A DNA stretch of 64,000 nucleotides. Source: Streptomyces sp. TN58 (GTDB lineage: Bacteria > Actinomycetota > Actinomycetes > Streptomycetales > Streptomycetaceae). The stretch lies in NCBI RefSeq assembly GCF_001941845.1, contig NZ_CP018870.1, positions 1,116,001-1,180,000 on the forward strand, read 5' to 3'. This document shows, in pieces, positions 43,156 to 53,100 of the stretch. The translations under genes were made by a program, and so were the position numbers. Below the pieces are notes generated by a model, which was given only the letters and a program-made list of their open reading frames with translations, did no database searches and was not told the DNA's origin. Within the stretch, counting starts at the first letter, position 1; each line of letters opens with the position of its first letter.

Positions 43156-43183
43156 AGGCCGGCCCCGGGCGTGGGGCCGGCCT
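43156..43183. terminator. Hairpin in the relic region
   Basis: AGGCCGGCCCC (43156-43166) pairs perfectly with GGGGCCGGCCT (43173-43183) across a 6-base loop. Confidence 0.6.
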
Positions 43184-43229
43184 GCGATGAGTACCGCCGG
43201 GACACCGTTCAGGCAGCTTCGCCGACCAC

Positions 43230-43680
43230 TTATTCCAGGACGTCTTCCATGGTGACGAAGCCCAGGACGGTGCCCTTGCTGCCGATGACGGCCGCGAGGT
43301 TGGGGGGCGGCCGCACGCGTCGCGGTCGTGGTGTCGCCAGCGGAGTGTCAAGGCTGAACTTCGTGACCGCGTGCAGGGCGCTGCGCGGGAACGGCGCCGT
43401 GCAGTCAATGAGGCCGAGGCTTGGCGTGCGGACCGAGCTGGGGGTGGCCGGCTCGAAGGACAAGGGCGACCTCGACCTGCTGACGGAAGCCCCCTGCCGC
43501 TCCAGGAGGCGATCCTGGACGTTCGGGCGTTGTCCCGCTGACGATGAGGTTGGCAGCTTCGTTCCATACGCAGAGGAGCTGGTCGCCGTCGGGGCCCGCG
43601 ACGAAGCCGCAGGCGAGGTCGTCGCCGTACTGTCCGGCGTCGAAGAGAAGCACGTCGCGAACCTTCGCGCTAGCGAAGTA
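43230..43680 (-). pseudogene. Relic region: CBS-domain transporter end and unrecognised fragment
   Basis: At 43230-43301 a frame reads NLAAVIGSKGTVLGFVTMEDVLE, the second CBS domain of a CorC/HlyC-type transporter, followed by a stop. Upstream at 43405-43653 another frame (MLLFDAGQYGDDLACGFVAGPDGDQLL) looks like a separate broken gene. Neither has a full domain set, so both are remnants. Confidence 0.5.
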
Positions 43681-43700
43681 GTTGCGGTGTGAAGCCGGTA

Positions 43701-43733
43701 CGGGGTGGCTGCCGTGTGTCGGCAGCCACCCCG
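43701..43733 (-). terminator. Terminator after the PKD protein gene
   Basis: CGGGGTGGCTGCCG (43701-43714) pairs with CGGCAGCCACCCCG (43720-43733) over TGTGT, 12 bases beyond the stop on the minus strand. Confidence 0.8.
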
Positions 43734-43744
43734 CAACACCTGCG

Positions 43745-45385
43745 TCAGTCGGTGCCGTAGTGGCCGAACTGGTCGATGATCAGGTCGATGTTCTCCCAGC
43801 CCTGGTTCCAGAAGGCGATCGTGCCACCTTCGGCCGGGTGGGCTTGGACGAGGTTGGCGACGGTTTTGCCGGCGGTCCAGTTCAGGTTGGATGCCACGGG
43901 TCGCGCGGGCGGGGTGGCGGTGCCGTTTTCGTACTGTTCCGTGGTGTTGGGGTCGGGTGCTACGGACAGGAAGCCGCTGCCGGTGGTGTTGGTGACGGTG
44001 GTGTTCAGGATGTATGCCTCGACGCCGGGGCGACTCTTCTGGTGGAGGTAGTCGCGGGCGGGGAGGGGCTTGCCGTCTCTCCGGCTGTCGAACTGCCGGG
44101 TGGGGATGCCCAGAGGAGGTACGTAGGCGGCGTTGCTGTCGGGGGTGTAGTAGCCGTTGACGTCGATGACGACGTCGGTGGGCTGCCAGGAGCCATTGCG
44201 GACCATGATCCGGCCGTCGGGGCCGATCGGGACGATGACCGAGTTGGCGACGGTCTGGCCGGTGGTGAAGTTTAGGTTGGACGCGGTCGGCGCGGCCTGT
44301 CCGCTGGGGTGGACGGTCAGGTGTCCGGCCTCGCGCGGGTTGGTGACCGTCAGGTTGAGGGAGACGGCGGTGGCACCCTTCGGCACCCCGCCCACCCCGG
44401 CGATCTGCACACCGAGGGAACTCTGACCTGCTACCTGGCCCTTGGGTGCACCCTTGCCTTCGCGGGTATCGACGAACCGGGTCGGGGTGAGGGCTTTGTA
44501 GCCGCTGGCGGGGGTGGGGGTGAAGTAGCCGGTGACGTCGGCGATGAGGTCGACGGAACCGAAGCCGATGTTGTCCAGGTTGACGCGGCCGTCGCTGCCT
44601 ACGGGCATGACCACCAGGTTGGGCACGGTCTCACCTGCGGCATAGTTGACGCTGGACGTATCGGGCATGGGCTTGCCAGAGCCGGCGGCGATGATGTGGC
44701 CGCTGTCTGTGGTGTTGGTGACGGTCAGATTGAGGACCACGGCGGTGACGTTGTCGGGTATGGATCCCTGGCCTGTGACCTTGACAGACGTATACCAGTT
44801 CGCGGGGACCTTACCCTTGGTGACGCCAATGCCGTTGCGGGTGTCCAGGAGTCTCAGGGGTGTGTGAGGGGTGAAGTCCGAGCCCTTCGTCCTCACGGCG
44901 ACTTTGTTGGTGGTTTGTGTGTTGCTTGCTGGGTCGGTCGCGGTGACGGTGATGGTGTAGTCGCCGACTTCGGCGTAGGAGTGCTCGCTTTCCAGCGGCC
45001 TTTCGGTTGTGGTCGTGACCGTGTCGGTGATGCCGTCACCCCAGGAGATGGTCACGTTGAAGGGGCCTTCGACGCCCTTGAAGGTCGAGTACAGGAACAT
45101 GCCGTGCGCGGAGGTGCCCCAGCTGTCCAGCCTGACGGAAAGGGCGCTGCTGTCGGCGGCGGCCGCTGTCCGGTTCTTGGCGCCTGGTGCCGACGTGCGG
45201 ACGGTGCGGTCCTCGGAGCTGGTGAAGACCTCGGCTCCGGAGGCCTCGGCGGCGGTCGGGTCATCGTCAGGAGCGGTTGCCTTGTGGGGGTCGGGTGCTG
45301 CCGGCTGGGCCTGGGCCATGCCGGGTATGAGTCCGACGCCGGCTGCGAGAGCAGCGGCGGTGATGACGAGTCGGCGCTTGCGCAC
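43745..45385 (-). CDS. Secreted protein with PKD domain and three repeated beta modules
   Basis: Exported protein of 546 residues. The GTG at 45385 follows GAAGGAG. A signal peptide (RKRRLVITAAALAAGVGLIPGMAQA) ends near residue 27. An Ala/Thr linker and a PKD-like domain (about 85-165, ISWGDGITDTV and HSYAEVGDYTITVTATD) follow. Then come three repeats of about 120 residues, each opening LLDTRNGIG-like or FVDTREGKG-like and closing IADVTGYFTP or VIDVNGYYTP. Repeats of this type occur in secreted Streptomyces cell-wall or adhesion-related proteins. No catalytic site is seen. It is the first of three large exported proteins and may be a surface adhesin. Confidence 0.85.
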   Translation of the reverse strand: MRKRRLVITAAALAAGVGLIPGMAQAQPAAPDPHKATAPDDDPTAAEASGAEVFTSSEDRTVRTSAPGAKNRTAAAADSSALSVRLDSWGTSAHGMFLYSTFKGVEGPFNVTISWGDGITDTVTTTTERPLESEHSYAEVGDYTITVTATDPASNTQTTNKVAVRTKGSDFTPHTPLRLLDTRNGIGVTKGKVPANWYTSVKVTGQGSIPDNVTAVVLNLTVTNTTDSGHIIAAGSGKPMPDTSSVNYAAGETVPNLVVMPVGSDGRVNLDNIGFGSVDLIADVTGYFTPTPASGYKALTPTRFVDTREGKGAPKGQVAGQSSLGVQIAGVGGVPKGATAVSLNLTVTNPREAGHLTVHPSGQAAPTASNLNFTTGQTVANSVIVPIGPDGRIMVRNGSWQPTDVVIDVNGYYTPDSNAAYVPPLGIPTRQFDSRRDGKPLPARDYLHQKSRPGVEAYILNTTVTNTTGSGFLSVAPDPNTTEQYENGTATPPARPVASNLNWTAGKTVANLVQAHPAEGGTIAFWNQGWENIDLIIDQFGHYGTD

Positions 45386-45450
45386 GGGGCTCCTTCGTCT
45401 CAGATGATTGCTTGAACAGGCCGCCAAGGCGCGTGGCCTGCGGCAGAGTG

Positions 45451-45485
45451 CGGGCCCGCCACCCCGCGTCGGGGTGGCGGGCCCG
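45451..45485 (-). terminator. Terminator after the large multidomain protein gene
   Basis: CGGGCCCGCCACCCCG (45451-45466) pairs perfectly with CGGGGTGGCGGGCCCG (45470-45485) over a 3-base loop. Confidence 0.8.
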
Positions 45486-45503
45486 TGCTGTGCTGGTGTG
45501 CGG

Positions 45504-48500
45504 TTACGGGTTGGAAATGTTCGCTACCGGGACGGGCAGTGGCAGTGGGGCGGTGCCGAGACTGGGGATGGTCCAGGTCTGGGCGGGTGAGCCGTTGCAG
45601 TCGAAGAGCCAGAGCTGTCGGCCGGGCGTTGTGTCATTGTTGCCCAGGTCGATGCAGCGCCCGGAGACGGGGTTGTGGATCGCGCCGTTGGCGCGGGGCA
45701 GGAACTGCTGGCTCTTGGCACTCGCGTCACACGTGCGCAGTTCGATCAGTGTGGTGTTCGCGGTGCCGGCTGCGGCGGCGTTGAGGCACTTGCCGTGGAT
45801 CTGGATCGTGCCGTCGTTGCGGATCTGGAACTGCTGGGCGTTCGTGCCGTTGCAGACAGCGATCTGGATCTTGTTGCCGTCGGTGTCGCGGTCGTAGTCG
45901 TTGTCGACGCAATTGGCTGCCGCGCCGGCCAGGTGGATGGGGCTGGATGCGTCGGGGGCGGTGACCGGTGCGGCGTAGGGGTAGACGGCGAGGTTGCTGA
46001 TGCCGCCGACGAACCCGCTGTCCGTCACATGGGCGGGCTGGCCGTCCTTCTTATAGCGACCCATGACAAGCGGACCGGTGGGGATCTGGCTGGTGCTCGC
46101 GGTGTGGTGGCCCGTGCTGGCGAGAGTGCCATTGACGTAGAGACGCATCATGCCGGTCGTGGCGTCGTAGACGGCGGAGATGCGCGTCCACTGGCCGGGG
46201 ATGAAGCGGACCGCGCTGTTGACGGCGAGGTCGGCCCAGTCGTACATCAGGCCGTCGGTGTCACCGCGGGCGATGGCGAAGCGCCAAGCCTGACCGTTGG
46301 GGTCGGCGTAGAGGAGGAAGGCACTGCTGCGAGTGCCGTCCTGGCTGGCGACGATGCCACCATTGGCCGTTGCCGCCTTCGCCCAGGTGGTGATGGTAAA
46401 GCTGCTGCGCGTGTCGACGGCCTTGGTGGTGCTGGTGATGCTGGAGGCCTTGCCCGTGAACGCCGCGTGGGTGGTCTCGTGACCTGCAATGGGTTCCTTG
46501 GCGAAGGTGACCCCTGCGGAGGTGGCAGGGTTGCTGCCGGCGGGGGCCGTGGCGGCATCGAAACCGACCTCGTCACGAGCCTTGCTACCAGTCAGGCCGG
46601 TGAGACCCCACTTGGCTGAGGGACCGTTCAGGTCGCCTAAGGTGACGGGTGAGGTGTCGATGCCGGTGACGGTGGGATTCGGGTTCCCCCCGTCAGGGCG
46701 GGTCCCTGTGCCGTGAAAGGAGACGAGCTGCTGATTGGTGTTGACAGCCCACAGGTCGGGGATGCGGTCTTCGCTGATGTCTCCGTTGGAGCCGATACGA
46801 GGGTAGGTCTTCGGATCGATCTTGCCCGTGATCAGGCCTGCGGTCGGATCGGTGAACCCGGTCAGGTCGGTGGCGCTCTTGACGGTGAAGGCGTGCAGGG
46901 TGCCGCCGTCGGTCTTGGAGCGGGCCCACAGGGTCGGGAAGGCCGTGCCCTGGGCGCGACCCGGGGCGATCAGGTCGTAGCCGTCCCACTTGGTGTCGTT
47001 CCCCGACAACAGGATCGCCTGCGGTGCGAACACCTTATTGACACCGGAGGGGGTGGCGAGCCACAGGCGTCCGTTCTCGACGAACAGCAGGGACGTCTGA
47101 GGCAGAGTTACACCGGATTCACCGGTGACTCCGCCGACTGCCGCGATCTGTGTCACCTTGGACCAGTCGGTGCCATAGCCATTGGTGGCGCAGGGAATGA
47201 CTGTTGTCTTGTCTGACTTCAGGCAGCTGGTGGGCTTGGTGATGCCGGTGGCTGCCTGGCCGTCGAACCAGCCGCCGTTGCCGTCATTGTCGTAGACGTA
47301 CAGGTGCGGGCTGCCGCTCTGGTGGGCGAAGAGGTCGTCGACGCTCTTGTAGCCGAGGCTGCCGCGGTGGCTGATCTGGATTGCGTTCCAGTTCCCGCTG
47401 TTGCCGGGCGCGGTGACCATCTTGGCGCGGGGCGCGCCGTAGGGGTCTTCGCCGCCGCCGATCTTGCGAAGATCACCTGCACCGCCGGGCAGCAGGATGT
47501 CAGGCTTGTGGTCTCCGTTGATGTCACCGAAGACGGACGAGCCGGCGTCGGGGTTGGAAGGTGCGTAGTAGCTGTAGACGAACGGCTGGGACATGTTGCC
47601 CGCGTTGTCCTGGGTCTGCAGGTAGACGTAGTTGGTGCCCCAGCGGGGCGGCGTGATGCTGATGTCGGCCTTGCCGCCCGTCAGCTTGACGATGCCCGCT
47701 GCGGTGTCGGTGCACTTCCAGCCGGTGGCGGCCGCCTTGACCGGGTCGGTAGTCCACCGCGCGCAGGCCAGACCGGAGGTCCGGCCGCCGCCAATGGGGG
47801 CGGGGTCGGTGCCGGTGAGCGTGAAGGTGCCGGGTTGTCCTGCGCGCTTGGGGTGGGCGCCGATGGTGCCGGAGGCGGGGAAGTCGGTGGAGGTGATGGT
47901 CGCGGTCGGCGGGGTGCGGTCGACGCGGAAGAAGCACATTTCGGTGTTGGCGCTGGTGAGCGTGCCGTCTGTGGTGCGGGCCTGCCAGCCGTACTGGTGT
48001 CCGTCGGTCAGCGGCCCGATGTCGACGGTGACGGCGCCGTAGCTGCTCTGCCATCCGGTCTCGGCGTACTTGGTCTCACCGTTCTTGTCGTCGTCCCAGT
48101 ACTGGAACGCCGTCCAGAGCTGCTGGCCGGTGGCCGAGTAGGTGGAGGTCGTCAGGGTGATGTTGTTGTTGGCGCCGACCCAGCCGGGGTTGTCCCACGG
48201 GTTGGTGGTGCCGGGGGTGCGGCAGTCGGCGTAGGAGGCGGTGTCGGCGAAGCCGGGCGTGGGTGCCGCGCGGGGCCACCAGACGGTGGGCTGGATGTCG
48301 TACTCGACCACGATGTGCGGGGTGTTGGTGAACCGCTGACGGTAGTACTTGTTGTACTCGTCGTCGGGCGCGAGGCCGAGGGTGATGGTGGGCCACTTGT
48401 TCGCGACCGCGGTCTTCACCAGGTCCTTGACGCCGAACTGGATGTCGCCCGACCCGGACATGCTCACGGTGCCGATCTTGCCGCAGCCGCCCATGCGCGA

Positions 48501-49889
48501 GTTCTTGTCACAGGGCTGGCGGTTCCAGCTGGTCGGGTTGCCGATGTAGCCGGTGGAGTACAGGCCCATCGGGGTGACCGTGCTGGGGCTGGAGGAGGAC
48601 ACGACATCCGCGTAGAACGTCGCGTTGATGACCTCGGCACCGTGGAGACGGGAGTCCACGCCGATCTGGAAGTAGGCGCGCGAGCGGCCCTCCCTGTCAC
48701 ACGGCGGGTTGCCCACGATGTAGCCGCAGTAGCCGGCGGCCGGCTTGTCCTGGCCGTACTGGGTGCCGTTGAACTCGTTCGTGTCCGGGAACGCCTCCTG
48801 GACTTGTGCCCAGGCCTGGTTGGCATTGTCGAGGGTCGGGTTCCAGCCCGGGTCGATGTACCACGGACCGGTGCCCTGGCCGAGGAGCGTTGCGTCGGGG
48901 ACGAGCTGGATGCCCTTGGCGTCCACGGTCGTGGCGATGCTCTGGACGCTGGCCCCGGTGCCGGGACCGTCGGTGCTCGACGGCGTCACGGAGGTCTCGG
49001 TCAGCGCGGACCGGGCGGCTTGGGTCTGCGCCGACTTCATAAGCGGGGCAGGCGCGGGGGCCGCCGAGCCGGCCGAGTCCCACATGAGCGGGGTCGGGGC
49101 CGAGAAGCGGGTCTTGCCCTGGCCGTCGGCGGCCTTCAGGTTGCCGGCACTGTCCGCGCTCACCGTCAGGCCGTCGGCCTCGACCGCGAGTTGCAGTTTC
49201 TTGACGGCGGGGTTCGCCGCGGCCTCCGGGGTGCGCACGATCAGGACCTGGCGCCAACCGCCGAGCGTGGTGGCGCTGAGCTCTAGGTCCACGCCCGGCA
49301 GGACGGAGGCGTACAAGGCGCTGTCGCCGTTGAGCGTCGGCTTCGGCAACGGGAAGGGCGCCTTGAGGGACAGCTTCTTGCCGTCCGTCGTGGTCATCGT
49401 GGCCATCGGGCCCGTGCCGCCGCCGGAGAGGCTGAGTGCGGATGGAACGGCCGCCGGGGAGACGGTGCCGTCGGCGTTGGCGCGAAGCGTGGCGTCGACG
49501 CCCTTCCACGTGCCCGAGGCGGTCTTGACGCGCTGCGGCACGGGCGAGGTGTCGGTGCTGAGCGATCCGGTCGACGTGGCGAAGGTCTGCGCATTGGCCG
49601 TCGTCAGGTAGTCGATGAGCACCGGCTTGCCGCTGCTCTTGGCCTGTGCTTTCGCGGCGTCAACAGCCGCTGTCAGGGCTGCGTTGGGGTTCGTGCCGGG
49701 GACGGGCCACGCGCTGTCGGCGGGGCCATGTCCGCGGGTGTCTTCGGCGTAGGCAGGCGGGCCTGCGAGCAGTGTGCCACCAAGGGCAAGCAACACGGCC
49801 CCGGCAACGGGGAGCGTGAGCGAGTCGGCGGCTCGCCGTCTGCGTCGGACCCCGGGGCCGGAATGGGATGAACGGATGGCTGGCCTCAT
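45504..49889 (-). CDS. Large secreted multidomain protein with FG-GAP, LamG and ricin-type lectin domains
   Basis: Exported protein of about 1461 residues. The ATG at 49889 follows GAGGACC; a GTG at 49937 is an alternative. A signal peptide (LTLPVAGAVLLALGGTLLAGPPAYA) is followed by a long region containing WYIDPGWNPTLDNANQAW, resembling the N-terminal DNRLRE-type segment found with RHS proteins. Ig-like repeats come next (VDRTPPTATITSTDFPASG). Then an FG-GAP-like repeat (FGDINGDHKPDILLPGG), a LamG/concanavalin domain (FTITTWAKAATANGG, then LYVNGTLASTGHHTAS), and a C-terminal ricin-B lectin with Q-x-W motifs. No catalytic site is seen. It is divergent from the RHS toxin gene and looks like a carbohydrate-binding surface partner. 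Confidence 0.85.
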   Translation of the reverse strand: MRPAIRSSHSGPGVRRRRRAADSLTLPVAGAVLLALGGTLLAGPPAYAEDTRGHGPADSAWPVPGTNPNAALTAAVDAAKAQAKSSGKPVLIDYLTTANAQTFATSTGSLSTDTSPVPQRVKTASGTWKGVDATLRANADGTVSPAAVPSALSLSGGGTGPMATMTTTDGKKLSLKAPFPLPKPTLNGDSALYASVLPGVDLELSATTLGGWRQVLIVRTPEAAANPAVKKLQLAVEADGLTVSADSAGNLKAADGQGKTRFSAPTPLMWDSAGSAAPAPAPLMKSAQTQAARSALTETSVTPSSTDGPGTGASVQSIATTVDAKGIQLVPDATLLGQGTGPWYIDPGWNPTLDNANQAWAQVQEAFPDTNEFNGTQYGQDKPAAGYCGYIVGNPPCDREGRSRAYFQIGVDSRLHGAEVINATFYADVVSSSSPSTVTPMGLYSTGYIGNPTSWNRQPCDKNSRMGGCGKIGTVSMSGSGDIQFGVKDLVKTAVANKWPTITLGLAPDDEYNKYYRQRFTNTPHIVVEYDIQPTVWWPRAAPTPGFADTASYADCRTPGTTNPWDNPGWVGANNNITLTTSTYSATGQQLWTAFQYWDDDKNGETKYAETGWQSSYGAVTVDIGPLTDGHQYGWQARTTDGTLTSANTEMCFFRVDRTPPTATITSTDFPASGTIGAHPKRAGQPGTFTLTGTDPAPIGGGRTSGLACARWTTDPVKAAATGWKCTDTAAGIVKLTGGKADISITPPRWGTNYVYLQTQDNAGNMSQPFVYSYYAPSNPDAGSSVFGDINGDHKPDILLPGGAGDLRKIGGGEDPYGAPRAKMVTAPGNSGNWNAIQISHRGSLGYKSVDDLFAHQSGSPHLYVYDNDGNGGWFDGQAATGITKPTSCLKSDKTTVIPCATNGYGTDWSKVTQIAAVGGVTGESGVTLPQTSLLFVENGRLWLATPSGVNKVFAPQAILLSGNDTKWDGYDLIAPGRAQGTAFPTLWARSKTDGGTLHAFTVKSATDLTGFTDPTAGLITGKIDPKTYPRIGSNGDISEDRIPDLWAVNTNQQLVSFHGTGTRPDGGNPNPTVTGIDTSPVTLGDLNGPSAKWGLTGLTGSKARDEVGFDAATAPAGSNPATSAGVTFAKEPIAGHETTHAAFTGKASSITSTTKAVDTRSSFTITTWAKAATANGGIVASQDGTRSSAFLLYADPNGQAWRFAIARGDTDGLMYDWADLAVNSAVRFIPGQWTRISAVYDATTGMMRLYVNGTLASTGHHTASTSQIPTGPLVMGRYKKDGQPAHVTDSGFVGGISNLAVYPYAAPVTAPDASSPIHLAGAAANCVDNDYDRDTDGNKIQIAVCNGTNAQQFQIRNDGTIQIHGKCLNAAAAGTANTTLIELRTCDASAKSQQFLPRANGAIHNPVSGRCIDLGNNDTTPGRQLWLFDCNGSPAQTWTIPSLGTAPLPLPVPVANISNP

Positions 49890-50097
49890 GGGCGAGGGTC
49901 CTCGCTGTCGGCAGAAATGAACAGAAGTCAGGCGCACATTTGCCTGCCGTTTGCGACGTTGCCAAAGCGTTGAAGATCAAGATGTCCGGATAGCGGCGCG
50001 ACGTGACACCTTGTCCGGCGAGTGACATCCCCCACCTGAGAAAATCCTTAAAGATCGCTTACCTTTTACACGAAACCTTCATAGGGTGCGGCTGATT

Positions 50098-50113
50098 CGG
50101 ACACAACTGTCCG
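50098..50113. promoter_or_regulatory. Inverted repeat before the RHS gene
   Basis: CGGACA-CAAC-TGTCCG lies 35 bases before the TTG start, in the 258-base gap between two divergent exported-protein genes. The gap is less GC-rich than its surroundings, as expected for a shared promoter region. No confident -35/-10 pair could be chosen. Confidence 0.35.
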
Positions 50114-50147
50114 CTTCGTCCGTGTTCTTTCTCTGTGGGGGATCCTG

Positions 50148-53100
50148 TTGTTCCATCGGGGTGGCTTCGCCGTGCGCTCACAGCGCAGGCGGGCGAGAGT
50201 CGCGGTGGTCGCCGCACTCGCTGTCGTCGTATCAGGGCTAGGGCTTCCAGCAGCCCAAGCAGCCAACAAACCGCCGAAGGTGTGGGTGCCGCCGAAAACG
50301 GCCCTGCCCAACGCGAAGGCAGTCAAGGGCTCCAGCGCCAAGACCGCCGCCAAGGAGACCTCCACCGGCAAGGCGTGGAAGCCCGCCAAGGCGAAGACCC
50401 CCAGCGGTTCCAACCGGGTTGAGATCAGCAGGCCGCCGGCCGGCCGTCCCGCCGACCCGTCGAAGACCCGCCAGGCAGGCGAGCTGCCGGTGGAAAGACG
50501 GCGAACCGCTCCACGCCCCTGTCCGAACTCGCCACCTCTGCGGCCCCGCCCACCACGGGCAGCGTCAACGTCGAGGTCAAGGACGCCAAGACCACCAGCG
50601 CCGCCGGCGTGAACGGCGCACTGATCGCCCTCACCGAGCCCGTCGGCGCCGCCGCATCGGGCAAGGTCGAGCTCGCAGTCGACGCCTCCACCTGGGCCAA
50701 GAACGCCGGCGCCAACTGGGGGGCCCGCGCCCGACTGGTCCAGCTGCCCGCCTGCGCCCTGACCACACCGGGCGCACCGGGCTGCACCAGCCGCAAGCCC
50801 CTCCCCGCACACCGCGACGCGTCCGGCCGTCTCGTCGCCGAGATCGACATGCCCAAGCGGCCCGCGGCGCAGACGCCCGGGCTGACGGGGCAGAGCGACG
50901 CCAAGGCGGCTCTCGCAGCGGCACCGCAGATGCTGGCGCCGCAGAACGTCCCTGTGGGCGTGGAGCCGGGTCCGTCGAGCAACCTCGGCGACTACTCCGC
51001 GACACCGCTTCTGCCGTCGGCCTCCTGGCAGGCCGGGGCGAACGCCGGCAACTTCACCTACGGCTACACCGCCGAGATCCCGTCCGCGATCGCTGGCGCC
51101 GCACCGAGCCTGACGCTCGGCTACGACTCCGCCTCCATCGACGGGCGCACCGCGTCGACGAACGCGCAGGCCGGTCTGATCGGTGAGGGCTGGGACTGGC
51201 ATCCCGGCGCCATCTCCCGCTCGTACAAGGGCTGCAAGGACGCGGGCATCGCGAACTCGGGTGACGAGTGCTGGGCCGGCGACATCCTCTCCCTGTCGAT
51301 GGCGGGCCACGCGGGCCAGATCGTCCGCGACGACACCACCTGCGAGTACCGCCTGCAGGGTGACGACGGTACGAAGATCGAGCGTCTGACCGGCCAGCGG
51401 AACCCGGCCTGGAAGGGCGAGGCCTTCAAGGTCACCACGACCGACGGCACCCAGTACTACTTCGGCTCCAACCGCCTGCCCGGCGGCGACGGCACCGACC
51501 CGCAGGCCGACTCCGTCTCCACCGTCCCCGTGTACTTCAACAGCGGCCAGGACAAATGCCTCGGTGCTGCCACCCCGGCCAACGGCACCTGGCAGCAGCT
51601 GGGCTGGCAGTGGAACCTCGACTTCGTCGTCGACCCGCACCAGAACCTGACTTCCTACCGCTACGGCCAGGAGCACAACTACTACGCACGTGGCGGCGGC
51701 CAGAACAACGGCACCGGCACCCCCACCCTCTACCAGCGGGCTTCCTACCCGACCTGGATCGGCTACGGCCAGCGCCTGCCCGACCAGATCACCGCCAAGG
51801 GCAAGGCCAACACCGCAGCGCAGATCAAGCTGGGTATCGAGGACCGCTGCTTCGAGGGAGCCACCGCCTGCGACCCGGCCAAGCGCAAGACCTCCCCTGG
51901 AGCGTGGGGTGACACTCCGGTCGACCAGGAGTGCGCGGCCACCGGTCAGTGCCTGAACCTGTCGCCGACCTTCTTCTCCACCAAGCGTCTGGCGAAGATC
52001 GAGACCGAGGTCCTCGGCACTGGCGGCTACCGCAACATCGACACCTACAACCTCAAGCAGCGCCTGGAGCCCTCCGGCGACGGCTCCGCGCCGACGCTGT
52101 GGCTGGAGTCCATCCAGCGCAGCGCGACCAACGCCCGGCCCAAGCTGGACGTGCCGCCCGTAACCTTCGGCAAGCCGGCGAAGATCCCCAACCGGGTCGA
52201 CGGGCCGGTCAAGCGCCCCAACGGCACCGAAGCCACCACCTCCCCCTTCCACCGGCCGCGGATCCAGGAGATCACCACCGAGACCGGTGGCCGGATCAAC
52301 GTCGTCTACAAGGCCCCGGAGTGCTCCCGTGTGAAGGGCACCATGCCCGCCGCCGCGGACAACAACACGATGGCGTGCATGCCGGTCAAGTGGTACCTGC
52401 CCGACCAGTCCTTCCCCGATCCGGTCGACGACTGGTTCCACAAGGTCGTCGTCCAGTCCGTCACCCAGCAGGACATGGTCGCCGGCCAGACCACCGTCGT
52501 CACCGACTACGAATACGGCGGCGGCATCGCCTGGCACCGCAACGACTCCGAGTTCACCGATTCCAAGACCCGCACCTGGGACCAGTTCCGCGGCTACGCC
52601 ACCGTCACCACGCGCACCGGCAACGGCAACAGCGCAGAAGCACCGCGCACCAAGTCCGTCGCCACCTTCCTGCGCGGCATGGACGGCGACGTCCTCGCCA
52701 ACGGCACCAAGCGCACCGTGAACGTGCCGGATGCCCACGGCGGCACCATCAAGGACGAGGAACACCTCTCCGGCTTCGTCCGCCAGACCCAGACCTACGA
52801 CCGCGACGGCGGCACCGTCATCGCCGACGAGGTATCCACCCCCTGGACCCGAGAAAAGCCCACCGCCACCCGCGCCCAGTCCGGCGGCATGCCCCCCATC
52901 ACCGCCCGCGTGATGAACACCGGCAAGGTCACCAGCCGCGCCAAACTCGCCGACGGCACCACCTGGCGCGTCAGCGAACGCACCTCCACCTACGACGACA
53001 CCGCCTTCTCAAGGCCCCTGCAGGTCGACGACAAGAGCGACCTCTCCCGCCCCGACCAGCGCCTGTGCACCACCTTCACCTACGCCGCCGGGGCCGGTGG

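Noticed and set aside
50066..52765. Long minus-strand open frame of 899 codons
   Set aside because: It is the antisense of the RHS gene, without a ribosome site or domain; long antisense frames are common in high-GC DNA.
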